A program made the translations under genes and the position numbers. The notes beneath the pieces were generated by a model, which saw nothing but the letters and a program-made list of their open reading frames with translations, was not told the origin of the DNA and did not search any database. From Lithobates sylvaticus (Eukaryota > Chordata > Amphibia > Anura > Ranidae): a stretch of 64,000 nt of DNA. Of the stretch, positions 11,462 through 21,672 are shown piece by piece. Numbering within the stretch: position 1 is the stretch's first letter; every line of letters starts with the position of its first letter. The stretch spans positions 202,081,607-202,145,606 of the forward strand of contig CM053033.1 of NCBI GenBank assembly GCA_028564925.1, in the 5' to 3' direction.

Positions 11462-11704
11462 ACAAAGGAGTAGATTTACTAAAAGCAAATAGACTGTGCA
11501 ATTTGCAAAGAGCAGTTGCTCCAGAGTTTAGTAAATGAGCGTAAGCTCTGCTGACTTCCATCATCCAATCATGTGCAAGCAAAAATTCATTTTTTTTTTT
11601 TATTTTCCTTGCATGTAATTGGGTACTCTTTGAAACGTGAAGCTTTACCTCTGGAGCAACCTGCTGGTGAATCTGCACTTTGCAAAGTGCACAGTCCATT
11701 TGCC
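11462..11704. mobile_element. MITE of the TTTACTAAAAG-caaatagactgtgca family
   Basis: The left part reads gatttactaaaagcaaatag and the right part ends agtgcacagtccatttgcc, a degenerate inverted pair. A longer relative surrounds 19291-20976. Boundaries are approximate. Confidence 0.5.
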
Positions 11705-11708
11705 TTAA

Positions 11709-12000
11709 GGCTAGGTTTCCACTAGTGCGACTTTTCATGCGATTTGGGACTGAAAAGTCGCATGACAAGTCGTACCCCATGATTTCCAATGAGTACCGTT
11801 CATATCTGTGCGACTTGACGACGCAGTGACTTCAAAGTAGTCCCTGTACTACTTTGGTCCCACTTTTATACGACTTGAGGTCCATGGACCTCAAGAATAC
11901 CCAGGCGTGGCTTCAAGTCGCGGCAAACAAACGCGGTAAAATCGCGCAACTTAATAGTGGATATCCACTATTGTGGATAGTGGATAGTGGAAACATAGCC
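11709..12000. mobile_element. Harbinger-like MITE, 292 bp
   Basis: The ends ggctaggtttccactagtg and tagtggaaacatagcc are inverted and flanked by TAA (11706-11708, 12001-12003). It has landed inside the TTAA target of the next element. Confidence 0.75.
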
Positions 12001-12003
12001 TAA

Positions 12004-12420
12004 AGCGGAGTTACACCCAAAAGTGGAAGCTCTGCTTAGCTGTCTCCTCCCCCACTCAGGTGCCACATTTGGCACCTTTCGGGGGGGAGCGGGTACCTGT
12101 TTTTGACAGGTTCCTATCCCCACTTCCGAGATATCTTGCTGCGACAAGTTCACTAGGACGTTCAGACCCCCTCCTCCTTCCCCCGCCACTGGGCCATTCA
12201 GAAAGTGCAGTAGGGAACCGCATGTGAAGCCAAAAGGCTTCACTGACAGTTTCCCTTACCACGAATGGTGGCAGCAGTACCCATGAGACAACGAAAACAT
12301 TGGCTGGGGTGCCGACACCGCTGGATTCCAGAACAGTTAAGTGTCTTAATATTAAAAGTCAGCAGCTACAGTATGTGTAGCTGCTGACTTTTAATTTTTT
12401 GCTGGGGGGGCTGAACTCCT
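12004..12420 (+). mobile_element. TTAA-type element with snap-back hairpin
   Basis: It begins agcggagttacaccc and ends gaactcct next to TTAA (12421-12424). Near the right end is a perfect-looking hairpin, attaaaagtcagcagctaca with its complement, at 12351-12395. The same layout is seen at 31175-31643. Confidence 0.65.
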
Positions 12421-12424
12421 TTAA

Positions 12425-13417
12425 CCACATGCCGACCGGCGCACGACGATATACGTCGACAGAATGGCACGTACAGGCAGGAGGGCGTATATATACGTCC
12501 CTCCTTTCGCCTGTCCGTGCCATCGGGAGCGCGCCGGGAGCGGCGCGCTCCCGCGCCGGTCGGGACCCCCCCGTGAGTCCGGCCGCGGTCCCCGCGGACT
12601 CGATCGCCGCAGGGACTCCTGCGATCGTCTCACGGAGCGGCTGAACGGGGAGATGCCGAGATAAACAGCATCTCCCTGTTCTGCCTAGCAACTAGTGACG
12701 CCGATCTCTGCTCCCTGTGATTGGAGCAGAGATCAGCATTCACTAGCTGACAGCCACGCCCCCCCACAGTAAAAAACACACCCCTAGGCCTACTTAACCC
12801 CTACACTGCACCTTGTGGTTAACCCCTAAACTGCTAGTGTCATTTATACAGAAATCAATGCATTTAAATGCATTAATTGCTGTAAAAATGACAATGGTCC
12901 CAAAAATGTGTCAAAAATGTGATGTGTCCGCCATAATGTCGCAGTCACAAAAAAAATCGCAGATCTCCGCCATTAATAATAAAAAAAAAATTATTAATAA
13001 AAATGCTATAAAACTATCCCCTATCTTGTAAACGCTATAACTTCTGCGCAAACCGATCAATCGCTTATTGCGATTTTTTTTACCAAAAATATGTAGAAGA
13101 ATACGTATCGGCCTAAACTGAGGAAAAAAAATGTTTTTTTATATATTTTTTGGGGGATATTTATTATAGCAAAAAATAAAAAATAATGCATTTTTTTCAA
13201 AATTGTCGCTCTATTTTTGTTTATAGCGCAAAAAAAAAAACCGCAGGGGCGATCAAATACCACCAAAAAGAAAGCTCTATTTGTGGGAAAAAAAGGACGT
13301 CAATTTTGTTTGGGACCACGTCGCACGACCGCGCAATTGTCAGTTAAAGCGACGCAGTGCCGAATCGCAAAAAGGGGCCTGGTCCTTTGGCTGCAAATTG
13401 GTCCGGTCTGAAAGTGG
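12425..13417 (+). mobile_element. piggyBac-like ~1 kb TTAA element, copy B
   Basis: This is a full-length copy, with TTAA at 12421-12424 and 13418-13421, a 5' end CCACATGCCGACC and a 3' end GGTCTGAAAGTGG. CC...GG ends with TTAA targets fit the piggyBac superfamily. There is no transposase. The phrases aagaatacgtatcggcctaa and cgcaattgtcagtt link it to the other copies. Confidence 0.8.
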
Positions 13418-13421
13418 TTAA

Positions 13422-14204
13422 GAAATCAACCCCACAGTAGCCTAAAGGCAGTTGCTCCTTTCCTCCACCTGCTAGCACTGCCCTGTATTCTACAATGCTA
13501 GGCTTGCTTCTGTGCCCATTAGTAAGATGGTATTTAAATATCTAGTGCCATCTCCTGGACAGAAAAAGTAATACATCAAAGGAAAGCGATCTTTTCCTAT
13601 GTACACAGATTTCTGCTATTTTACCTCTACAGCCGTATAAAAAGAAGGCTCTGTTTGTACAAGAAGAAAAATGCCAGAACAGCGTCTCATCCATACTGTA
13701 TCCACCTTTAAGGTTTATGTATACACATACATGGTTTCCATTTATATAAAAACTTTCTGAAGCAGACATCTAAAAAGGTGAACAGGAAAGGTTCTCCACC
13801 TACAGAGCGCTAATCCAGAAGACGGTACAAACGGCTCTTTCATATAGGGAAATGGAAAACGGATATGTCTGCTTGTAATAATATAAAATATAAATAAATA
13901 AAGATGGAAAGACGGACTGGCCCCGAGAAGCGGCTGTGCGCTGGATAATGGATAGAAGAAGACAGGAATGCTTCCAATTCATAGTGAGTCACAGACAGCT
14001 GCTGGTGGCCTAGTATAACAACTCGACTGTTAGCTCCACTGCCAAGAATTAATCAGGTTCACATGATACTAATAAGACAATGTTCAAATGGTGGACGGAC
14101 GGTGGGAAAGAATACACATGCTGGTTGCACAATATGTTACAGTGACATTTTATCAGACATAATAGATTTTTAACACAGAGCCCTTGTAGAAGGGTTCTAT
14201 GGAC
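13422..14204. other. Single-copy-looking intergenic DNA
   Basis: No tandem repeats, transposon ends or convincing reading frames were recognised in this stretch. Confidence 0.4.
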
Positions 14205-14212
14205 CTCTTACC

Positions 14213-15877
14213 CAGGGCCGCTGATAGAAGTCATGGCGCCCTGTACAGCCTACCTGATGGGGCCCCCTTCAGCTCCACCCCTGGCCCCTCCCCAGACCCT
14301 GCCTTGAAATGAAGTGCAGGTTGGTCTACAAGTGATATATTTTTTTCACCCATGCCGCCAATGCCATAATGTGCTGCAGACAGTGCCACCCAATGCCGTA
14401 ATGTGCTGCGGACAGTGCCACCCACCCATCCTGCTAATGCCAAAACGCATGTGCTGCCTGCAGAGACAGTGCCACCCATGCTGCCAATGACATTATGCCA
14501 TTGGCGGCATGGGTGGCACTGTCTGCAGCACAATATGGCATTGGCAGCATGGGTGGCACTGTCAGCAGGTAGCACATGCGTTATGGCATTAGCGTCATGG
14601 GTGGCACTGTCTGCAGCACATTACGGCATTGGTGGCACTGTCTCTGCAGCATATTATGGCATTGGCAGCACGGTCTGCAGCACATTACGGCATTGGTGGC
14701 ACTGTCTACAGCACATTATGGCATTGGTGACACTGTCTGCAGCACATTACGGCATTGGTGGCACTGTCTGCAGCACATTATGGCATTGGTGGCACTGTCT
14801 ACAGCACATTACGGCATTGGTGGCACTGTCTACAGCACATTATGGCATTGGTGACACTGTCTGCAGCACATTACGGCATTGGTGGCACTGTGTCTGCAGC
14901 ACATTATGGCATTGGTGGCACTGTCTACAGCACATTACGGCATTGGTGGCACTGTCTACAGCACATTATGGCATTGGTGACACTGTCTACAGCACATTAC
15001 GGCATTGGTGACACTGTCTACAGCACATTACGGCATTGGTGGCACTGTCTACAGCACATTATGGCATTGGTGACACTGTCTGCAGCACATTACGGCATTG
15101 GTGGCACTGTCTGCAGCACATTATGGCATTGGTGGCACTGTCTACAGCACATTACGGCATTGGTGGCACTGTCTACAGCACATTATGGCATTGGTGACAC
15201 TGTCTGCAGCACATTACGGCATTGGTGGCACTGTGTCTGCAGCACATTATGGCATTGGTGGCACTGTCTACAGCACATAACGGCATTGGTGGCACTGTCT
15301 ACAGCACATTATGGCATTGGTGACACTGTCTACAGCACATTACGGCATTGGTGACACTGTCTCTGCAGCACATTACGGCATTGGTGGCACTGTCTACAGC
15401 ACATTATGGCATTGGCAGCATGGGTGAAAAAAATAAATATCACTTGTAGACAAACCTGCACTTCGTTGCCCCTAACCTGCCCACTTATAGCCCATAACGC
15501 ATGTGCTACCTGCAGATGTCAGCTGCTTACTCTTCCACCGCCACTCGCCTCACTTCTTCTCTCACGCGGAGGGAGAGGAATCAATCCGCTGCACCAGGGA
15601 AGGCAATATAGAGGATGCGCTGGCTGGAACTTGATCCAGCATTCTTCTGCACCTGAAATAGAAGAAATAGTCCCTCCCCCTGCCGCCACCTACAAGCACA
15701 TTGAAGTTACAGTGCTATCAAAAAAAAAGTGGGGGTGGGGGGTGGGGGGAGGTGGGTGTCAGATGGACGATGGCTTTTTTTTTTCATTAATTAGCTATCT
15801 GTTCAGTTTGCCTGGGCCCCCCTGCTGGCTGGGCCCGGTACAACAGGGCTAGTTGTACTGGCCTATCAGTGGCCCTG
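14213..15877. mobile_element. hAT-type element expanded by an internal minisatellite
   Basis: The ends CAGGGCCGCTGATAG and CTATCAGTGGCCCTG are inverted and flanked by CTCTTACC (14205-14212) and CTTTTACC (15878-15885), an 8-bp duplication with one change. The arms just inside (acaagtgatatattt and aaatatcacttgta) are also inverted, so the parent element was a long hairpin. Most of its present length is the 31-bp array described separately. Confidence 0.8.
14345..15421. repeat. 31-bp minisatellite with inverted leading units
   Basis: The unit reads about cggcattggtggcactgtct plus acagcacatta. About 30 head-to-tail units run from 14495 to 15421. At 14345-14490 three to four units are in the opposite orientation (aatgctgtaatgtgctg-like words), so the array sits on one arm of a palindrome. 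Alternating tacggc/tatggc and ctgc/ctac variants give a multi-unit pattern. Apparent long reading frames here are repeat artefacts. Confidence 0.95.
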
Positions 15878-16001
15878 CTTTTACCTGTCACCTCTGTGCA
15901 CTTGGAGGGTGGGCATGAGCCAAACACTAGGAAATCTAAAAATCCTCCCCTATCCCCATGCAGTGGGGCTGCCCCTGCACTGCAGAGGTTACCTGCTGCA
16001 G

Positions 16002-16147
16002 CAGTCTTCAAACTTTGACCCTCCAGTTGTTCAGGAACTACAATTCCCATCATGCCTAGTCATGTCTGTGAATGTCAGAGATTTGCAATGCCTCATGGGA
16101 TGCGTAGTTCCGCAAACAGCTGGAGGGCCATAGTTTGGAGATCACTG
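16002..16147. mobile_element. hAT-like MITE, about 146 bp
   Basis: The left end cagtcttcaaactttgacc and right end agtttggagatcactg form a degenerate inverted pair, with inner arms ctacaattcccatcatgcc and catgggatgcgtagttcc. This matches the style of SPIN/Charlie-type hAT MITEs. No clean target duplication remains. Confidence 0.6.
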
Positions 16148-17191
16148 AGTCCTGGGGATGTAAAAAGATATTTTACCTACCTGATCCTCCAGACACCATT
16201 GGCCTGTTCCTCAGCATCCTCCCGTTCAATGCAGGACTATGACATCTACGTCAGTCTTGATGACATCAGAGGACCTTAGACTGCTGAAGCATATGTGGAA
16301 AAGGAGGCCCTGAGACCGGTTTAGCAGTGCAAAGGAGCAGAGGTAAGTGCTTTACCAAGTCCCCAAGACCCAAACAAGCAGTTGAACAATATTGGTTGTA
16401 TCAACACAGAGTGGTCCTGAGGATACTTCTAAAATGAACAGTGCCACATCCTATTAATCGAGACAAAAAACTTTTTTCTTTATATGTATTGATAAACTTT
16501 TTTTATACATTTACTACCTATTGGGTTGTGCCTAAAATGTCCAAGCCTTCTATTCCAAAAAAATGTTGTCACAAACAAGCAGTTAACCCTTGCAATGCAG
16601 GTGCAGCCCCGACTACAAGGGAGGATTTTTAGGTTTTTGGTAGTTCAGCTTTAAATAAACGGGAACAGCAATTAGTGAAGATTCTCTTTCATAGGGGCTT
16701 CAGAAGCACAAGGGTCTAGTTCATAAAATAAAAAAAAACAAAAAAAAAAAAACAGTAGATCCCAAAATGTCTTACCCTACGAGTTAGAAATTTAAAGCTG
16801 GCATTTGATCGGGTGAGCTGTTTTATTAAAGCGGACTAAGACGTGGATCCTGGAATTAATAAAAGAGCATCACAGGCAGTCTTTAGAATTGTATCGGACC
16901 TCTTCACAATAAATGTCGGTGGCTGGGTCACATTCATGTCAGAAACAGGTGCATTCATTTTATCTTATGGAGGCCTAGTGGGGAGGGAAGCAATAAGGCC
17001 GGAGTGTCCATACCGCGGAGAGTCTGTCCTCAGTGCATGTTTTGACCCCCGGGGCACACAGAGTCCTAGCAACCAGTGATGCTATGTAGACGACAGTGTC
17101 TTAGAAACCAGGTGGTTGAGGGGGGTTTACAGAGGTGTGTATACACTGTGGCCCTGCTCTGATCGCTCTGTTCTGTTTCCATATGCCAACA
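16148..17191. other. Intergenic, nothing firmly recognised
   Basis: Contains A-rich runs near 16725-16755 but no coding frame with family resemblance and no paired transposon ends. Confidence 0.4.
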
Positions 17192-17194
17192 TAA

Positions 17195-17531
17195 AGTTGG
17201 TCTAAAACCCGCCATAGATGGTTCTAATCTTGGCCGGTTCAGCAGGGACCGGCCGAGATTCAAACCATCTATGGGGAGGTTGATTGTACCCAGGTCAATC
17301 CATCAGTCAACTTGGGTACAACCAGCATGCCAGATTTTCATCCGATTGCCGGCAGCTATCAATAATAACTGTGTGTTCTCCTGGCAGGAAGGGCTCCCCG
17401 CGTCCCTCCTCCCCTGCCAGGAGAACACAATAGCTCCACGGGAGGGATCTCCCCATCAACACTGAGTAATGGACTAACTGACTAACCCGTGGTTGCAGAA
17501 AAAAGAAAATCGCACCATCTATGGCCAGCTT
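17195..17531. mobile_element. Harbinger-like MITE, 337 bp
   Basis: Flanked by TAA (17192-17194, 17532-17534), with inverted ends agttggtctaaaacccgcca and atggccagctt and palindromic inner segments (cctggcaggaaggg, cctgccaggag). A relative occupies 26242-26551. Confidence 0.7.
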
Positions 17532-17534
17532 TAA

Positions 17535-17964
17535 TTACCTTTAGTTTCCGTATCTATGAACGGTAATTATTTTTCAATTTGTCGCGGCTTTGGCATCCCA
17601 CTGTTAAAATAACACAAGACCTACATGAATATTATGACTGTTTCTCGCAGTGGACTTCGTTGGTTTATTCCCACTTTACCAAATCACAAAATGCACCGTG
17701 CATCCCCCTAAATGGCACAATGTAAGCAGACATTTTTTAAACGGTGTTTAGTGGTAAGGGGAGGGGGGGCTAAATTTCTCTAAATCTACTTGCAGCCACA
17801 ATCTAGGACCAACCTAAATCGCTATATATACACACCTTTCTAAAGCTGCTCTGCTCCGGTCTCCAGCGGCAGATTCTGCGTGCAGGAGACAGCCGACAGC
17901 CGGGAAATACCTGGGAAGTGTTGTCACCCATAACGTTACTATTGGGCTTCTAGACTTTGTAGTA
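17535..17964. other. Intergenic, nothing recognised
   Basis: No gene or repeat structure was resolved in this stretch. Confidence 0.4.
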
Positions 17965-18787
17965 TGATGCGCGTGCCTAGCGGCCGCGATGTCCGCTGGG
18001 CACCCGCGATTGCCCGGTAACACAGCGGGACCGTGGATCTGTGTGTGTGTAAACACACAGATCAACGGTCCTGTCAGAGGAGAGGAGCCGATGGTGTGTT
18101 CTCAGTACAGAGAAACACCGATCAGTCTCCTACCTTTGCGAGTCCCCTCCCCCCACAGTAAGAATCACTCCCAGGGAACATAATTAACCCCTCCCCGCCC
18201 CCTGGTGGTGAACCCCTTCAATGCCAGTGTCATTTATACAGGAATCAATGCATTTAAATAGCACTGATTGCTGTATAAATGACAATGGTGTAAAAAATGT
18301 CCGATGTGTCCGCCATAATGTCGCAGTCACAATAAAAATCGCTGATCACCGCCATTACTAGTAAAAAAAAAATATTAATAAAAATGCTATAAAACTATCC
18401 CCTATTTTGTAAACGCTATAACTTTTGCGCAAACTAATCAATAATCGCGATTTTTTTTACCAAAAATATGTAGAAGAATACGTATCGGCCTAAACTGAGG
18501 AAAAAAAATTTTTTTTATATATTTTTGGGGATATTTAGTATAGCAAAAAGTAAAAAATATTGTTTTTTTTTTTAAATTTGTCGCTCTTCTTTTGTTTATA
18601 GCGCAAAAAATAAAAAACGCAGAGGTGATCAAATACCACCAAAAGAAAGCTCTATTTGTGGGGAAAAAATGATAACAATTTAATTTGGGTACAGTGTCGT
18701 ATGACCGCGCAATTGTCATTCAAAGTGCGTCAGCGCTGAAAAATGGCTTGGTCAGGAAGGGGGTGAAAATGCACTGTACTGAGGTGG
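17965..18787 (+). mobile_element. piggyBac-like ~1 kb TTAA element, copy C, 5' truncated
   Basis: It starts abruptly at gatgcgcgtgcctagcgg and ends GAGGTGG before TTAA (18788-18791). It contains a palindrome around ctgtgtgtgtgtaaacacac and all the conserved family phrases. Copy A shares its left half closely. Confidence 0.75.
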
Positions 18788-18791
18788 TTAA

Positions 18792-19290
18792 ATAGCAGAT
18801 CTCATGCGATCACAGCGCATTCATGCCACTTGCAATTGTTTGATTATTTGATGTTTATTATGTGGATTATTGTGCACACTTAGCACTTTATTGTTCACTT
18901 TAGCACTTAAAATTTTTTGGAGCACAACACCATATTGATTTTTTTTTCCACATACTTCTTGGGTGGGGTTTGACCCGTCAGTGTTTTTGCTGCAACCAAT
19001 TTTTACCTGTTTTATCTTCTTTACGTTTAAAACCTAAGTAGCACGGGAATATCTATTGTTTTATTATGGGCCTTCCGTTGTCAGCTGCTTCTCCTGCACC
19101 TGCCTCCAAACTGAAGCCGCCACCGACAGCTGATTATGGGGCCGGACCCAATCGGCTTTAGAAAAGGTATGTATAGCGATTTTTTGCTTTACAGGGTTAG
19201 ATAGGTTAGTCTTAGAATGTGGCTGCGAGTAGAATTTAGTTTTAGGTTGAACTTCTACTTTAAATAATGGCTGTGCACATTGCAACATTT
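18792..19290. other. Intergenic, nothing firmly recognised
   Basis: T-rich sequence with weak similarity to dispersed repeats near 19050-19260. No gene is seen. Confidence 0.35.
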
Positions 19291-19450
19291 AGGGGTTGTT
19301 TTACTAAAAGGTAAATAGACTGTGCACTTTGCCCTCTGCTAGTGCTCCAGAGCTTTGCAAAGAATACACAGATAAAAACAAAAAAAAAAAAAACAGCATT
19401 TTTTGCACCTGATTGGATGGATGTTAGACAGCAGAGTTTCTGCTCATTTA

Positions 19451-19749
19451 GGCTGCATTCACTCCTGAGTGTAGCGTTTTCAGGCAGAAAATCGCGTGAA
19501 TTGCAGCGGTTTTTACCACTTTTTGCCGCAATTTTGTATAGAGCTAAAAGGTCACCAATGTAAAAAGAAGAAAAACGCCCAAATCTGCCCGAGTCGAGTG
19601 ACAAAAAAGGGTCTGGAATTTGTTTGAGCTTCAGGCGTTTTGGATTGGAGATGTGAACCATCTCCATAGAGAATAATGGATTTTTTCCCCCTCTAGCGTT
19701 TTGTAGCTTCAGGCTTCATGCGACAAAACGCTCAGGTGTGAATGCAGCC
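19451..19749. mobile_element. Harbinger-like MITE, 299 bp
   Basis: Ends ggctgcattcactcctgag and ctcaggtgtgaatgcagcc are flanked by TTA (19448-19450, 19750-19752). A 400-bp relative lies at 41132-41531. Confidence 0.85.
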
Positions 19750-19752
19750 TTA

Positions 19753-20914
19753 GGCCCCATGCACACGAGACGCTGTTAAACGTTCAGAGGCAGTTGGACA
19801 CTTTTTTCAACTGCCCCTGAACGCATGCAATGTTATCCTATGTGTCCATGTACACAGTCTTGTTTTTTCCCATTTTTATGCAGTTGCGTTTAACCTCGTT
19901 TTTCCAGAAGCAAAAAAATGGGTTCAGACACTTTGCTTTTCCACGTTTCAGATACAAAACGCGGCACGCGCGTTTTCTTCTATAATCGTTTTTAAAGGAA
20001 CCCAATTTTTTGGACCAGAAAAAACTCAGAAATATGATGGTAAACCATAAAGAATCCTAATAAAATTGGTTTAAAATGTCATAATTACTTTAGATAGTTC
20101 ATAGAGCATATATACTCACTGATGCAAAGTCATAAAAAACTCTATTTTTTTTTTAGGTGGCTTAGACAATGAGGAATGCCTCCACTTCTTTGCCCCAACC
20201 CTTCATCCAATTTCTAATCTAATCAGTGACTCCACCTAGTCTGACCAAAGCATATCAATGTCTTTTTTTTCACAAAGAAAAACCTGCATACCAATGTCTA
20301 GTCAGCCCCAACCCCCCACCCTGTTTGTGAAATATCCAACGGACATTCGCTGTGCCATCAACGGATGGGTCCAACATCGACGAGCTCTGACTCTGGACCT
20401 CTCAAGCAATTTGCGACGACGTTGCCGCCTCATCAAGAGAACATCAGGAGCATTTCCTGACAGATATTCAATATGGGATCCATTTCCAAAAAAAAAACAC
20501 AGAAAGAGGCAAATGCAAGTGTACAACTGCTCTCTCTGCTGCTGCTCACTCTGATCAAAATGCAGAAATAGTTAAAGTGGAAGTAAACCCCCCTATTGTT
20601 TTCAGCCAAGGAAGCTGCCATCTTTGCCTCTGTTTAATCTTCAACTGCCACAGTGCTTCACATGTGATCCATTATGACACCAGCCATTGGACGGTTTGAC
20701 TGTTTGGTTGAGAGCACAGCCAATGTGCAGTTAGCATTCGCGGCATGCCTTTTTTAGACTGTTAAATCGATGGGTTTACTTCCACTTTAATAATACATGC
20801 TTTCTGAGCTTGGGGAGGGTCTATAAGATGTTATCTTTACAAACGCGGCAAAACGTGCGTTTTTAAAACTTGCGTTCAGCAGAGTTTGCATCTGCGTCTC
20901 GTGTGCATGGGGCC
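19753..20914. mobile_element. Harbinger-like MITE sharing a TTA target with its neighbour
   Basis: Ends ggccccatgcacacgagacg and cgtctcgtgtgcatggggcc are flanked by TTA at 19750-19752, the right duplication of the preceding element, and by TTA at 20915-20917. An unrelated TTAA element (20576-20786) is nested inside. A 98-codon open frame at 20258-20554 shows no family resemblance and is not called as a gene. Confidence 0.8.
20576..20786. mobile_element. TTAA-type MITE, 211 bp
   Basis: Perfect TTAA at 20572-20575 and 20787-20790 flanks the inverted ends AGTGGAAGTAAACCC and GGGTTTACTTCCACT. The interior (ttttcagccaaggaagctgc, cacatgtgatccattatgac) matches the copy at 25973-26194 in opposite orientation. 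Confidence 0.85.
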
Positions 20915-20976
20915 TTACTAAGCTCTGGAGCAACTACAAAGTGCACAGTCTATTTCACTTTAGTAAATCAACCCCT

Positions 20977-21358
20977 ATGTCTTTGTACAATGACCGGTGC
21001 AAGTGTTTTATAATCAGATTGCAAAATATGAACATATTTAGACAAGTAAAATCTCAAAACACAAATTCTTTTTTCAAAAGAAATTTTACTGTACAAAAAT
21101 ATTTAAAATGATTTTTGAAATAAAAACACATTAATATAAAAACACAACAGATTAAAAAATACAAAAATCATAGTTGTCACTATGGCCATCAGTGAACAAC
21201 ACAGGTACCAAATGTATGCAGTACCTTGTAGACAAAAAGTGCCCGATTAGAAGCTTTACCTCTACATACTGAGGTATTGTGCTTGGAAGAAAATAGATTA
21301 GGAGTTCTTCTGGAGAATCTTTGGAGGTCAGTGTGATAAGATCCATGAAAACAAATCT
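20977..21358 (-). other. B9D2: B9D2 3' untranslated region (inferred)
   Basis: This stretch follows the B9D2 stop codon on the minus strand and is AT-rich without transposon ends. No canonical AATAAA was found on the minus strand before the MITE at 20976. Variant signals AGTAAA and TATAAA occur near 21081 and 21010, so the cleavage site is uncertain. Confidence 0.45.
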
Positions 21359-21672
21359 CTAACATTCCACACCATACCGCTCAAAGTTCCTGTGTATGAC
21401 CGTTAGTTCCAGGTGAACCTGCCCCATGCTCGTAGTCTGCAGGCGGTAACGGTCGGCACCTCCATATATGAGGCTTGGAGATTTCAGCTGAGGTCCCCCA
21501 CCCACAAACATCTGGGAGATCTGCTCCTGCCAAGTGCCCGAAGGTCGCCATGTGGGGGTCAGCAGAGAGTGAGTGCCAGGTGTGGAAGGAATATGAAGGA
21601 AGCCATAGCCGTAAAGCTCATTCCTTCCAAAACTGTCTTGGTGCCAAACCTGTAGATGGAGCTTAGGCCAAC
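21359..21672 (-). CDS. B9D2: B9D2 third and last coding exon
   Basis: The acceptor (ttctttcccctcag) is followed by codons for residues 72 to 175. The peptide includes [19 protein letters not shown], the B9 signature [19 protein letters not shown] and ADRYRL, and ends RYGVEC then TAG. A spurious upstream extension of this frame into the intron is not coding. Confidence 0.96.

Larger units (their letters stand above)
19291..20976. mobile_element. MITE with AGGGGTTG-TTTTACTAAA ends, carrying nested elements
   Basis: The left end aggggttgttttactaaaag and right end tttagtaaatcaacccct are inverted. The subterminal gtaaatagactgtgcac and gtgcacagtctatttc also pair. Two Harbinger-like elements and one TTAA element lie inside. 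Confidence 0.65.

Noticed and set aside
14403-15354. Open frames of about 200 codons rich in HYGIGG and CSTLRHW
   Set aside because: Pure translation of the 31-bp minisatellite inside a hAT-type element.
20258-20554. 98-codon open frame with basic stretches
   Set aside because: Lies inside a Harbinger-like MITE and has no family resemblance or splice context.
1-21000. TGFB1, the mammalian neighbour downstream of B9D2
   Set aside because: No frame with TGF-beta pro-region or cysteine-knot sequence was seen downstream. It may lie beyond the window or synteny may be broken.
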